A stretch of 64,000 bases of DNA from Hermatobates lingyangjiaoensis (GCA_026182355.1 JAPFBL010000049.1:2932501-2996500), one strand, 5' to 3'. Shown: positions 1 to 12,792, counted from the first letter of the stretch. The notes: a model not told the origin generated them from the sequence alone. Numbers and translations are program-made.

Positions 1-281
1 TGATAAAATTGTAAAAGTTCTTTTATCGTCGCCCCAAGCTTGTGAGAGACTGGGACATAGACAGTGATAAGGTTTGGAGAACCAATAAGAGGGTAAGAGG
101 GAACAGAAGTGAGAGTGACAGGTATTGTTGATGGAACCAATCTTCACATCAGTAATGTGTATATCCTCTTATGATAATGTTGATCCGAAAATTAAGAGAC
201 TTAAAAGTGTGTATACTTTTTTTTTGTTTACCTTTAGTTCTTTTATGAACGCTTATGGCTCGTCTTGGATCATTTTACATT

Positions 282-308
282 AATATATATATATATATAT
301 ATATATAT
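282..308. repeat. (AT)n microsatellite
   Basis: About 13 uninterrupted AT units. Confidence 0.9.
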
Positions 309-573
309 CAAATTCCAATTACTGCTTCCGTGTCCAAATCCTTAAACGGATTCTAAACATCACTTCTGTTACCTCAAGAGCTTCTAAGGATGCCTATATT
401 TGTCTCATTGGAGACAGAACAGCTCCGGGATTCAATCTGTACCGTTATTTATTCAAAATGCGTAACGTAAATTAAACAATAATACGTATTTGTTTTTTTT
501 TTATTCGTAATTTTTTATTGGTGCAACCAGCAGGTTAGTCACCGTTTAACTTCCATGCCATTAACAACTCTTC

Positions 574-620
574 CTGATGATATTCGATATCGAAATATTG
601 AAGTCAGTTTTTTTTGGTGT
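574..620 (+). repeat. PLE-type tail motif
   Basis: CTGATGA at 574, stem GATAT/ATATC and GAAATATTG at 592. Same layout as the other PLE-type tails; no coding sequence around it. Confidence 0.3.
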
Positions 621-1020
621 TTTTCTGGTGTTTGCTTAGCATACTTGTATGTACGTATATATAAGTCATAAAAGAGAAAGTACTCATATGAACCACCTTT
701 CGAAATATTGAATGTAGTTATTGCCCCACACTGTTATGTGACCTGTTATTTTAGTCTTTCATAAGCCTTCTGGAATATAAGTCCTTTCTACTGTACTAAA
801 CAGTGACTCAGTGAATGGCGATCACTTCATTCTATGGTCTAGTAGTCGATTTTTATTTCATTTGTTCACTGTGAAATCTTGTTATGTTTTCTTTTATTTT
901 TTACATTGTATTACATGCATTAAATACAGGTTATCTCTATATATAAATTTCGTGAGTTTGTTTGTTCATTTTCCGTGGAGATAGAGACCTGAAATTATAA
1001 TATATAGTATTTATTACCTG

Positions 1021-1740
1021 AATAATGTTAAATAAAAGAAAATGTTTACTATATTCCCAAAGTTGGAACCAGGGTAGCAAGTGTCTTGCGTGCTCGCCGA
1101 TGAAAATAGTGCAAATGTATTATATATAATTGTAACAACAAAATTTTTTTTTTTATTTTTTATTTGCTTAATATAAACACTAGTAATAAAGTAAAGACAT
1201 GGAGCCAGGGTAGCCCAGTGGCTTGCATGCTCACCGATGAGCACAGTAGCGCAAATATATTAAAAATAAATGTAACAAAAATAAATTTTGAATTTAAAAT
1301 TTGTATAATATAAACAATGGTAATAAAGTAAAGGCATGGAGCCAGGGTAGCCAGTCGTTTGCTTGCAGTGTCTGGCTACACTGCATTAACAGTATTTAAC
1401 TGTAAATAATTAACCATATCTATTTAACATTATTTATTAACATTAATTAACATTAACGTTATTAATTAACATTATCTAACTGAATAATGTTAAATGAAAG
1501 AAAATTTTCACTATATTCCCAAAGTTGGAGCCAGGGTAGCAAGTGTCTTGCGTGCTCGCCAATGAAAGTAGTGCAAATGTATTATATATAATTGTAACAA
1601 AAAAATTTTTTTTTTAATTTAATATTTGCATAATATAAACACTAGTAATAAAATAAAGGCATGGAGCCAGTGTAGCCCAGTGGCTTGCGTGCTCACCGAT
1701 GACAGTAGTGCAAATGTATTATAAATAAATGTAACAAATA
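1021..1740 (+). repeat. Array of five tRNA-head-like SINE units
   Basis: GGAGCCAGGGTAGC-type heads at about 1065, 1201, 1338, 1527 and 1663, most followed by CTTGCGTGCTCACCGATGA and GTAGTGCAAATGTATTATA. Spacing is about 136, 137, 189 and 136 bases. The block at 1021-1270 is repeated at 1485-1735. The head TAGCCCAGTGGC is A-box-like and akin to the 28.9-kb SINE, but no B box follows. A lone similar head is at 2146-2172. Confidence 0.7.
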
Positions 1741-2206
1741 TACTCGTATAATAAACTATTAAATTTAAAGAACATTCCTTAATTAATGAAAGACACATTC
1801 CGTTCATTAATCTTATTTTATGTTGGGTAAAGAAATTGAATATTTCAATTTACAAGTTTTGTTGTTTTGAATATATTTCATTGTCTATATAACTTGAATC
1901 GATGTTTTATTTATTTATATCATAATAAATAATTGTTTTTACTTTCAAATGATTTTTATTTTGCTAAATATACTTACTGTGTATATATCTTGAATCATGT
2001 TAAGAATACTATATCAAAAGCTTGGGCCATTTAAGAATCTGTTTCTGTGCCTTAATAACAAGAAACAACAATTAAAATTATCCCTGACAATCATGTTCAG
2101 TAAATTAATTTCAATAAATATTGTTAAAATCTTTGAATGACACAAGGAGTCACGGGTAGTCTAGTGTACAATAACTCTTATTATTACAATATAATTGTAC
2201 CATTTA

Positions 2207-3397
2207 TCTATATAAATAAAAGAAAGGTTTTGTCTGTATATTGCTTAGAACAGACTCATTTCAAGTTATCTTAACGTTTCATATATTAGAGAAACCGAAT
2301 CCACCCTTAGAAAAATTTCTGTCTGTCGGGTTCTCCGCAAAAATTTGTCACAAATAAACTCAGCCACCATAAGACATAGCGAGCTGAAACTTTGACAGTA
2401 GATTTGTGTATGACTAAATCTAAGCGCTGAATGGATTGGAAGTTCAACGTAGAAGCGAAGTTATGGACTTTTAAGCTGTCTTCTTCTAACTTCACAGAGA
2501 TGTTTATTTTGAAAATATACAGATATAGCAAAAAGGTATTGTTAGTTGATTTCAATTTCATTTCCATTTAAGCTTCCAACGAGAGATAATTGACAAGGTG
2601 TATCCCTAAGTTCAAGATCTGTCATCTATTCAGAATAAATGACTTTTTGAACGAGCAATTCTCATCCCCTACTAATGAAAAGGTAGGGAAAATCAACAAA
2701 CGAGTTCTTACGCTATATCAAGCCGCAGAAAGAACTTACAAGTGAGTAAACAGAGTGATTAGTGATAAGGAAGCAGTTCATTATCAATTGAATTTCTCGA
2801 CTCTGTGACTGCTCCTGGACTGCCTCCTTGTGAGTAAAAACTTAAAATAGGAACATCAATCATGCTGCGATTTACTAGCAGTAACAAATTTCATGTTACG
2901 AAACATGAGGGCCCCAAAAATGTGCAACGGGACACGACTCTGAGTTCGTGCTCTGCACAGATACGCCATAGAGGCGGACATCATGACTGGGTGTGGTACT
3001 GAGGAGGCTGTGTGTATTCCACACATAACATTGATTCCGAGGCACTATCCGTTTCCACCCAAACGATTGGAATGTCCCATCAGTGTCTGTTTCGCAATGA
3101 CGGTAAGTAAGTCACAAGGGGAAACCGTATCTATCGCAGGAATTTAAGTGAGTGAGACCAAGTTTTTCTCACTTGGTCAACTGTAGTTTACTTGCCCAAG
3201 AGTCACAAGTTCCAACTATTTGTTCTTCCATGATAGACAGACAGCTAATGTTGTTTGTACAAATTATGCATTTGCTTCACACTGTACTAATAATGATAAT
3301 TTCTATTATTCTATAATTTCTAATGATATTTTGGTATACCATGTATCATCTCCGAATTTTTGAAAATGTACATGTCAAAGACGGGCACGTTAGCTTG
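2207..3397 (+). mobile_element. Helitron copy A
   Basis: Rolling-circle transposon with the 5' end TCTATATAAATAAAAG just after an A (2206) and a decayed 3' end. At 3371-3397 GTCAAAGACGGGCACGT precedes CTTG in place of CTAG. The outer ~350 bases match the 5' halves of copies B, E and F. The inner part (about 2690-3240) is a decayed Helitron helicase C-terminus in + orientation. About 1.19 kb, far shorter than an autonomous element, so internally deleted. Confidence 0.8.
2690..3240 (+). pseudogene. Helitron Rep-helicase C-terminal relic
   Basis: Broken + strand coding homologous to the PIF1-type helicase end of Helitron RepHel. It contains a segment equivalent to 'CNGTRL', then IPHITLIPRHYPFP-like and CPISVCFAMTV-like text, with stops and frameshifts throughout. 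The same region is better preserved in copy B. Family knowledge: RepHel joins a HUH nickase to a helicase for rolling-circle transposition. No HUH domain is present here. Confidence 0.65.
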
Positions 3398-3564
3398 TTT
3401 ATATATAAAATAAACATTTATGTCTTTTGTTCCTATTAAGACCACCAGACCACTCGTTTCCACAAAATACCACCTTCCGAATAAAAGCCTGTTTTGGAAT
3501 ATCCTTTAAGAAGACCTTTAGTTCATTCCGGCAACCATTTTTCCCATTTTGTTATATAAATATA

Positions 3565-3565
3565 T

Positions 3566-3627
<62 letters not shown>
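3565..3627. repeat. (TA)n microsatellite
   Basis: About 60 bases of TA with one ATACAT interruption. It abuts a PLE tail. Confidence 0.9.
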
Positions 3628-3629
<2 letters not shown>

Positions 3630-3840
3630 AAACCACAGTAAGAAATGGTAAAAAAGACAAAGGTCTCCGTCTGAGTTAAAATCCCAACTGAAACACTAGA
3701 AACACAGAAACATTATGGTGAGGGGTTGAGAGTAGTGGGAGGGAAGAGTGCTATTTTTAAAGGGTGTAAAGTGCAAGAAAGGACAATAGTCCTGGGAGGT
3801 TTGTTTGGGGAAACAAAGGAGTACACTAAGTATACGACAT
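3627..3840 (-). repeat. PLE family-2 tail, second copy
   Basis: Reverse-complement match to 14020-14225: shared blocks include the 'AACCCCTCACCA' region, 'TTTCCCCAAAC' and the end 'CCATTTCTTACTGTGG'. It abuts a (TA)n run at 3565-3627, suggesting insertion at or expansion from an AT-rich target. No coding part retained. Confidence 0.65.
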
Positions 3841-4529
3841 TATAAGTGCGTCATGCTGATATAAGTGACTCCATACAAGAGATGTTCAAAGTACGTGGCT
3901 ATCATTAGAGCCGGCAACCTACAACTTCAAGAACCCCCACTCCACACAAGAAAAACATTCAAATCTTTTGGTCATCAAACAACCAATCAAATATCACATC
4001 CAGACTGCTTACGTAGATTTCAATATGTATATCTTTTTAAAAATGTTTTAAAAAGTTTTTTAAAAAGGACAAAAATGTCATGTGTATGTTATAGTTACTA
4101 TAAAAGATATAATTGGAACTAGATACAGTAATTTGTCTTTACTTGCAATAATATTAACTATTTTGTAATAGAACTAAAGAAATGTATGTAATTTTTTTAA
4201 TAGGAGGAGTAATAGTGACCAGTGGAGTGCGGGTTGAGTTTAAACAACTTTGCTGACATTGAATAACTATGAAACAATAGGATCTTCAAAATTGTGTATT
4301 TGCCATGGACTCATTTTTTAAAAATAACGAATCCGCGGTGACGTTTGCGTAAGTTTTTCTCGTGCTCCACTTAGGCCGGTTTCCATGCGGAACAGCATTC
4401 ACACATAGGCTTAGAACTTTCCTTCTGCCGCCTTTTTAACAACTAGGTTGTTTTGTTCCCTTGTGACTGTTCGGAAAGAATAATAACCATGTTGCCTGAT
4501 TAAGTTCTCCAATTGAACTGGCATTCGTT

Positions 4530-4800
4530 TGACCATTTCAGATTTAATTGAAAAATATTACTATCACTTACTATATGGTATTTACTAATGTTACCCAAAT
4601 GATTCAAGTCTCAAAATTTCAATTTTTCAAGTCAAGAAGGTTTATTTTTTTTACTTTATATCAACTTGAGAGAAGATGTATGTTATTCAATTGTAAAATT
4701 ATAAAATGTAATTTTAATAATAGCAGGTGTCAAAAATTAAGCTTGTATAATAGTTAATTACACCATATATTTTTCATAAAGAATGATAACATGTTAATTT
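4530..4800 (+). repeat. Dispersed repeat, copy 1 (pair with 13190-13450)
   Basis: Shares ordered blocks with 13190-13450: TCAACTT-AGAGAAGATAT, ATTAGAAAATG/ATAAAATG then CAATTTTAAT, and AAAAATTAAGCTT followed by a Thr/Ile-codon-like AT run. Both copies lie some 150-200 bases upstream of PLE features, so this may be an untranslated or decayed PLE region. Confidence 0.5.
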
Positions 4801-4970
4801 ACTTTAATAAGTTGTATCGTATTAGGGAAAATGATTCAAGTTGCGACATCCAAATGATTTTTATAACTAACACGTTTCCAATGTATGATATTTTTCTTCA
4901 AGTTAATCAAACGATAGATGAAAACTATCTCTGTCTAGTTCTTTTTATCCATCACAGCAGTTGATGTAAC

Positions 4971-5040
4971 CTGAAGAATAACACCACTTGTTCGAAACAC
5001 GTTAGTTTTATTAAACATTTGGATGTGACTACTGCATCAT
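4971..5040 (+). repeat. PLE-type tail with CTGAAGA...GAAAC core
   Basis: CTGAAGA at 4971 and GAAACACG at 4994 with short complementary bases between (GAATAA/TTGTTC). The TTTTATTAAAC that follows resembles the sequence after the 8346 copy. Probably the end of a truncated PLE whose upstream part is the repeat at 4530-4800. Confidence 0.4.
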
Positions 5041-6631
5041 TTTCCCCAGTTCGATAAAATTTATGAAAAAATTACTAGCTTATTATCATTTAATGGCAAC
5101 AATTTATTTTGTTACTCGTATTTTAAATGTAAAATTAATTATTATTTAAAATATAAATTATTATTCCCTCAATGTTGTTTATGTTTATTTTATTATCAAA
5201 AGCATTCTAAATATCCGAATACTATCTTTCGTGTAAATATATATCTGAATAATGTCTTTAAATTATGATTTCTCCTATATGTTACTGCTATTTTTTCTAA
5301 AATTCCTCCAAAATTAACAGGCGATTTTGAGGCTGGCACTGTTCCTTTTTCAGTCGAGAGAACCGATTGAACCTACCCAATTCTTTATCGCTTTTTTTTA
5401 TCAACCTAATAAACTTCTGCTTTTACTACCTAAACTTGTAACATTTAAAAAAAAATTTAATATTGAATTATTACTTTCTGTTATTCTTATCCAATATTTT
5501 CCTTTTAATTTGAATTAATTTTTTCAATTTTATTTGGTTTCCAGAAGTTTTTATTTTTTTCTATTTTAGTAAAAAGGGAGGTGTAACGGATACCGTGTTT
5601 CCTTCCTTTTTCTGGGTATGAATAAATATATTATTCTATTACAAATGAAGTCAGCAGTCTAATGCCGCTGCCTTAGTATCAATGCCTCCTCACCACAATC
5701 TACATTCTCATAATACTCTCTTCTTTGTTTCCGTTTTATTGTTATCACCTAATTTTGAATTTCTTTGCATCCTAAACACATTGTGTTTAGCTTTGCTTGG
5801 TGAGAAAAATATTACAACAAACCATGTTACATATTTTAAATGTAAGAACGTTAAAATAAACAAGAATATGTTACTTTAAAAATAATGATTTCAACTATTT
5901 TAATTAATTAAAGTGAATAAATAGAAATAAAAATATACTGAATAAATAAAAAAAAGTAATATCCAAATTATTTTGTGTATTTGATAATGGTATTGATAAA
6001 TCAATCAACCTATGCTGAAATGCTAAGTTGGAAAAAGAGTTTAAGAAGTAGGATTATAAGAGTTTTATAATAATAGGATATTAATTAATATTTATTAATA
6101 GGATATTAATACCTTCAGTATTATTAATATCTCATAGAATTTTTGGTTGAACTAGAGTTTTAGTTAATAATTTATTAATGCTAAGTTAGGTACTTGTACC
6201 AGAAAGAGGTATACATTTTATCTTTTCTCCCCCCAACACAGTAACCCTGCATCGGGATAATATATTTACTATGTGTTCCCTTTATAGATTACACATTTAT
6301 CATAAACCTGATTATATCTTATATCTAATTTTATACAATATATCTTATTAATTAATAGAAATTAATTATTATTTATTATCTTATTATTAATTATTATCTT
6401 ATTATTTCTACACACTTAAATTAAGAGTAATGAACTTTTCTTTTATTTTTATTTGATCTGATTGTGATCTCAATTTTTATGCTATACTAACATACACGAA
6501 TATCCCATAGTTGGTAAAGAGTAAAGTTATCATACATTAGGTGATAATTAGGGCTATCAAAATTTCCTATTATTTCTGTGTATTTGTAATTTCTTAATTA
6601 TAAATGTTCTCTGTTATAATTTTATTAAAGA
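5041..6631. other. AT-rich spacer
   Basis: Only short random open frames and local ATT/TTAAT stretches (about 6060-6400). Nothing supported. Confidence 0.5.
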
Positions 6632-6748
6632 CTAGCAAAGGTGCCCATCTTTGGCGGCTACTTTTCAAGAATTCGGAGAAGATACATAGTATTCCAAAAT
6701 ATCATTAGAAATCAGAGGATAGTAGAAAATATTATTAGTAGTACGCTG

Positions 6749-7268
6749 TTAAGCAAATGTCACTGCATACACCACATTAGCTGTCTGTCCTTCAGGTTCA
6801 TGGAAGAACAGAGTTTGAATCTCTGACTCTTGAGCAAGCAAACTACAGTTGATCATGTGAGAAAAACTTGGTCTCTTAACTTCAATTCCTGCTTCTGACA
6901 TAGTTACCGTAATTGCAAAACAGACGCTCACGGGACATTGCAATCGTTTGAATGGAAAAGGATAGTTGGTCGGAATCAACAGTATGCCTGGTATACCCAC
7001 AGACTCCCCAGTATCATACCCAGTCATGATGTCCGCCTCTATGGCGTATCTGTGCAGAGCACGAACTCAGATTCGAGTCCCATTGCACATTTTTGGGGCA
7101 CTCACGTTCCGTAACATGAAATTTATTACTGCTATTGAATCGCGGTATGTTTGGTGCTCCTACTTAAAGTTTTCACTCATGATCAGGCAGTCCTGGAGTA
7201 GTAATTTAGTCCAGAAATTCAGTTGGATAATGAACTGCTTCCTCATCACTAATAACTCTGTTTACTGA
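6749..7268 (-). pseudogene. Helitron helicase C-terminus (in copy B)
   Basis: Minus strand, partly open. A 92-residue stretch at 6749-7027 begins MTGYDTGESVGIPGILLIP, followed by YPFPFKRLQCPVSVCFAITV. Families of Helitron/PIF1-like helicases have IP-I-LIPSD-PFPFKRLQ-PV-L-FAMTINKSQGQ here, and then a SHGQLYVA-SR block, whose decayed equivalent (FSHMINCSLLAQES) is visible. The conserved KSQGQ (helicase motif V/VI region) is lost. Upstream on the minus strand are traces of the DEDAVHYPTEFL-type block. Non-functional. Confidence 0.7.
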
Positions 7269-7485
7269 CTTGTAAGTTCCTTCTGCGGCTTGATATAGCG
7301 TGAGAACTTATTTGTTGATTTTTCCTACCGTTTCATTAGTAGGGGTTGAGAATTGCTGGTTCCCAAAGCCATTCATTCTGACTAGATGGCAGATCTTGAA
7401 CTTCGGGAAACACCTTGCCAATTATCTCTTCTTGGAAGCTTAAATGCAAATGAAATTGAAATCGACTAACAATACCTACTTGCTA

Positions 7486-8016
7486 TCTATATAAATAAAA
7501 GAAACGTTTTGTCTCTACATTGCTTAGAACTGACTCAATTCATGTTTTCTTTATGTTTCATACATTAGAGAAACCGAATCAACCTTAGAAAAATTTCTGT
7601 AGGTTTGTCTACAAAATTTTGTCCCTAGTAAACTCAGCCACCATAAGACGTAGCAAGCTAAAACTTTAACAGTCAATTTGTGTATGTCTAACTTAAAATA
7701 TAGGCTTTGAATGGATTGAAAATTCAACGTAGAGGTCGCAAGGGGAAACTCTATCTACCTCAGGAATTGAAGTGACTGAGACAAAGTTTTTCTCACATGG
7801 TCAACTGTAGATTGCTTGCTCAAGAGTCAGAGGTTCCTACTCTTTATTCTTCGATGAACCTGAAGGACAGACAGCTAATGGGGTGTATTCAGAGGCGTTT
7901 GCTTAACACTGTACTAATAATGTTATTTTCTACTATCCTATCATTTTCTAATAATATTTTGGAATACCATGTATAATCAAATTTTTGATTCTGTCAAAGA
8001 CTGGTACATTTGCTAG
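7486..8016 (+). mobile_element. Helitron copy C, nested in copy B
   Basis: A 531-bp non-autonomous Helitron, + orientation. It starts TCTATATAAATAAAAG after A7485 and ends CTAG at 8013-8016 before T8017, i.e. inserted exactly between A and T. Both termini match the other copies. The interior jumps directly from the 5' third to the last ~280 bases, so the helicase core is deleted. It lies in opposite orientation to its host copy B. Confidence 0.85.
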
Positions 8017-8345
8017 TGCCTGTATTTTTTGCAAATAAACATGTCTGTGAAGTTAACCAAAGACAGCTCAAAAGTTCATAGCTTCGCTTCTACGTTGAAT
8101 TTCCAATAGACTCAAAGCTTATATTTTAAGTTAGACATACACAAATCTACTGTAAAGTTTCAGCTTGATATGTCTTATGGTAGCTGAGTTTACTTCTGAC
8201 AAAATTTTGCGGACAAACCGACAGACAGAAATTTTTCTAAGGGTTGATTCGGTTTCTCTAATGTATGAAACATAAAAAAACTTGAAAGTGAGTCAGTTCT
8301 AAGTAATGTACAGACATAACCTTTCTTCTATTTATATAGATTTTT

Positions 8346-8400
8346 CTGAGGAAGAGCACTACGTGTTCGAAACGCGTTGTTTTTATTAAGTTTTTCTGCG
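8346..8400 (+). ncRNA. Hammerhead-like core, PLE-type tail beside Helitron B
   Basis: CTGAGGA, one A, a six-pair stem GAGCAC/GTGTTC around a 3-base loop, then GAAACGCG, followed by TTTTTATTAAG. It begins five bases after the end of Helitron B. The best stem of all the copies in the window. Confidence 0.35.
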
Positions 8401-11400
8401 TGAAGACTTTTATTTCTATTCTGCCACATATGCGTGTATTTGTTTTATAGTTTACCTCTATATATTATGTATTTAGTTTACCTCTACAGAATAATCCACC
8501 ACTCGACTGGTCATAATCAAATTGATTCTAGAATCCTGAATCACTCTCTCATCTCATTGTTCAAAGAAAACCAACTCCTAATCAGTACCTCCACATGTGC
8601 AGCTCCAATGGCGAAATAAATCTATTTAAACTAACTGCTCTTCTCGTGACACTGAGCGGTACCCATTAAGACCAGAGGAGTACAGAATGAAACCTCAATT
8701 CCCTAATGTGACAAGATAGTAGTGATTGTTATGATCCTACACTGATAGTAGCTGTAATTCAACAGTAGTATTTCTATGACCTGCAACTGCTAATGACAAG
8801 CTTCACCTCATTGTGCGGAAAGATTAGTTGGTCGTAGTTCGTAACAGTTTGGCAACTCTGTACTTTCGCATATACAGTTACATAGATACTTTTCTTCTTT
8901 ACATAGTAGTTATCATACCATTATTCCTGTAATTTTTTCTTACCACTTATGTACAGATAAACTTTTTTAAATATATAAGTGTATGAAGATATCAATATTT
9001 ACACCACTAACAACGTTTGTTATGTATTACGGTGTAATATTATCTTTTCATCTGCAAAGAAGTATTATTGCGTTTAGAATATATTATCTGGTATTTAACT
9101 GTCATGAGAATTTATGTATCTTTCTCCAGTTTAAAACGATACAACAGTTCTTAACTGCGGAAGTTCACAACACTTTCCCAGCAATCCCAAATGAAAATTT
9201 ACGCCCACAACGGGTCATGCAACATAAATTGAGGTCACATAAATTTGGAAATATAAGAAAACAAATGAAAGATTGTAATAAATAAAAGTATTACTTGGAA
9301 GTAACTACTGCTTTCAGTTGTTCTTACCTAGTACCTTATAATAACTGTCCTATGCTTTGTTTTTAATAACAAAGTAGATTGATAGCATTTATCTCGTCGA
9401 GGGTGCTTTATGAAATTCAGCTGTGTTATCTATTTACTGGGTAAAACTCGGAAACACTTAGATGTCGTGACCCTCACTAACTTTGATCCAGATTTTAAAA
9501 AACTTGTTTCGTCTAACCAACTAGAAGGGTCACATTAATCTTAAAAAGAAAATGTTAATATGATTTGTGGTGTAAAAAGTATATATTGCGTATTAATATA
9601 GATTTGCTAGATAATTTAATATATATCTTGTTGTCAAACAAGATGTTTTTACTTATGTCCAAGAGTAAGCACAAGGAATAGCACATGAAAGGAATTCTTG
9701 ATTAGAACATGATTTGAAAAATCCCCTTACATTCTTTGAAATGAAAAGCATTGGAAATTAATTTTGGAGTATTTGACTCCTTTTAGTTATTAGTGCTACC
9801 AGGATATAATAGTCGACTCTTCTCTAGTCTTAAGTAATATTACATGTTATAAATATCTTAGTGGAAGAGGGGTCTACCACAAAATTAATTATGATTACTG
9901 TGACAAAATGTAGTAGTATAAGTATGGTAATGAGTGTGTGACTATCAGTGGTAAATATTTTGATGAAGAAAGTAATTATGTTTTCGAATATAAATAGGAT
10001 TCTCAATAGTAGGTTACTGAGGCGATTAAGACCAGCCAGAAGGTATAATGTTGGTATGTGAAAAATCCGTTATAAAGTACTAGGTGAGAAAAAATGACTA
10101 AAGACACGGCCGAGCGGAGTCAGAAACGAATTAGGGAGAAAATTAGAAACGGCATGCAATAATTATCAGATGGGTTCAGTGAACCGTTGTTACATCTGCT
10201 CTGTTGATCTAGGTCAAATAGTTATTAAACTTATAAATTAGCATACCTCGAGCATTGATCTGCTCGTCCGACCGGTTTCTGATCACGTCCACCTTCAGGA
10301 GCCTACTGACCAGGTTTAGTTTCTGTAAGGTCTTTGTTAGTGTTTAAAATGAGTTCTTAATTTACTTGTTTATTGACTACAAGTAAGTTGGTAGCTTCTA
10401 AAAACTTTATTAAATGGTTAAAGAATTTTTGGCGTTTTAGCTTATTTACCATGTGTCAGTATCTGATTATTTATATCCGTTTGTAACAGCTTTCCATGAA
10501 ATTTTATGTTATTTATCTTTTAAAGTAAACGACCATTAGATTGCTGCCGCTACACAGAAAACCAATTTAACTCGTTGCTTCGAGGTGCTATAATGTATAT
10601 GTTATGGCAGTGGTCACGACTACTACGAGGAAAGTGTAGACTAAATTAATAAAATCTTCATAAACAGCTGTCTTCTAGCACTTTTGTAAAGAGTGAATTG
10701 ACTGTAACAATGAGGTAGTCTGTTAGGTTTTTCAATTTTTTGTTTTTGTTGAACAATAGTTTATTGAATCAAAATTAGAAAAAGATTTTTTTTTTTGCTT
10801 TGGTTGTCTTTGCCCAACTGATCTAGAAAACTAATAGAACATTCAGAAAAAACCCAGTTCACCAATTTTATCTAGTTTTTGTGTTTATTTAGCTCTGTTG
10901 GATTAGGGAAAAAAACTTGTTCTGATATATAGCACCATTTCCCGTAATGCATTATTGGTTATATTGGTTAAAACAATAGAGTACATATCATTCAAAAGAC
11001 TACTTGGACAGGTATAGTGTCATTCATTAAAATTGGTCAAATGGTGGGACTTACTGAGCGATTGCAAACTTTTTAATCCTCCTACATCTGAACATCATTC
11101 AAAAAAAAAATCCAAAGTGGAATTGGGAGACCTCAAACTTGCCAATCCTTTTTTTTTTCATTATCACTATACTTAACCTACGGTAAAATGAAGATCAAAA
11201 TGATAGCTCAAACTGTTAACAGATTTATGTCTAATATTTGTTGCTGATTATTACTTTTATCCTCTCTTTATATTAGAGTATTACGTTCGGCTCGAAACAA
11301 CAGTATCGAGTTTTCAACGGAAATAAACATTTTGAAGTCCTCTGTATCGAATGAAATTGGTTTCGCAATTTGCGTTTGCCTGTGTTTGAGCAGCATGTAT

Positions 11401-12745
11401 CAAAAACCAATAGAGTAAAATTTCATGTTTAAATTACCCTTAGCCCTGATAAACTCATCAGGTAAGATCATCAAAATTGAACTTTTTTAGAGGTTCTTTA
11501 ACTGAAAAAATATTTTTTTTCTTTCTTTAAAATCTAGCGATTTGCTATAAATCTGTCCCCACGATTTTGATTACAATCCCTGTAGGTCAGGGATTTCACT
11601 TGATATTTAATTTGCGTAAGTTGCAATCCGAATACAAGTTGTCTTCCAGATCAAAAGTATTTGAAAACTGTTCTAAAATTGTACTAAAATAACTTTTAAA
11701 GAGCTTTTATTACATTAATTCGTTTGTTAAAATGTTAAGTATTAAATTTGATCTTGATTGATTGAACTGATAGAAATCAATGTATTCTGCTTTGGTGGGT
11801 AATAAGCAGGCAAAGTGCGCAGCCTGTCCATCTTTCTACCAGCACTCCTGGTAGATAAATGAAAAGTTTTGTTCCTGTGTTCTAAACATTATTAACCCTA
11901 TATAAATACCTGATTATTTAATCATTTGAGTGAAATTTCTAATTTGTAATATTATAATTATTAGTATTGGTGTTATTATAATAATTCCTGGTCCAGATTA
12001 TACGCAAGAATTTATTATTAAAGAATTTAATTTCATTTCTGAACATGTGTATGTTTATAATGGGGTAAATTAATTTGTGTATCAATCCAAATCAAATTTT
12101 TTAGCCTCCAGTAGTACTACATTGTAAGACATACGAGTGTGATTCCGAACAGGTGAACCCTTAAATGAGTTATTTGATGTTTTAGTTCTTGATATTATTT
12201 TTTATGTGCTTAACCCTTCATAGTGATAACGGACTGAGGAAAACAAAACTACGAGATAAAATTAATTATCAAACTTTAAATGAAATTCTTTTAAAGAATT
12301 GAGTTAATTTTTACCAATTCATTAATGGCCAATACTGAGGATTAGAACTTAAAAAAATATTAGTTTTGCTGAAATGAATTTAATAAATGATCAGCAAATT
12401 TATTACCATACAATAGTGCATTAAATAATAAATTACCTATGTAAGCTGCCTAGTTTTCCTCTTTTTCCACCAGGAGTACTGCTAGAAACAACTCTTTGAT
12501 ATGTGCCTAACAGTGTAATCAGTTCCGATCAAATTTATTATATATTATCCAATTTTACTGAAGAAAACTTTCACGTGATCACACCATGCACACATTAAAC
12601 CTCAGCTAAAAACCCACAATCATAATTTGGATTATTTATTGTATTCAGAAACGTGTGGACAAATTTTTACCAAATCGCAAAAAGCCTAATGGTTTTAAAA
12701 GATTAAGTACAATACAAAAATACAATAGTGGTGCCAAACTAGCTG

Positions 12746-12747
<2 letters not shown>
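8401..12747. other. AT-rich spacer
   Basis: One PLE-type tail at 10262-10300 (minus). A short hairpin CCTGAT/ATCAGG near 11445-11462. No coding similarity. Confidence 0.5.
10262..10300 (-). repeat. PLE-type tail, GAAACCGGTCG variant
   Basis: Minus strand CTGAAGGTGGACGTG..AGAAACCGGTCGGACGAG. The same GAAACCGGTCGA ending occurs at 32435-32470 and, altered, at 18460-18500 and 26366-26400, all minus. Probably a third set of PLE ends; decayed cores. Confidence 0.35.

Positions 12748-12789
<42 letters not shown>
12748..12789. repeat. (CA)n microsatellite
   Basis: About 21 perfect CA units. Confidence 0.93.

Positions 12790-12792
<3 letters not shown>

Larger units (their letters stand above)
1..1020. 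other. AT-rich spacer
   Basis: Apart from the AT run at 282-308 and the PLE tail-like motif at 574, no gene or repeat recognised. Confidence 0.5.
6632..8340 (-). mobile_element. Helitron copy B, split by copy C
   Basis: Minus-oriented Helitron. Its 3' end CTAG is at 6632-6635 (T follows on the minus strand) and its 5' end TCTATATAAATAG is at 8340, preceded by A on that strand. It is interrupted at 7485|8017 by the 531-bp copy C; when C is left out, the two parts match copy A continuously across the junction. Uninterrupted length is about 1.18 kb. Contains the best-preserved helicase remnant of the family. Confidence 0.85.

Noticed and set aside
1195..1250. Possible tRNA gene
   Set aside because: An A-box-like head is present but there is no B box and no cloverleaf. 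It is one of several repeated SINE-like heads.
3427..3651. 74-codon frame ending in an Ile-Tyr repeat
   Set aside because: Generated by the (TA)n microsatellite.
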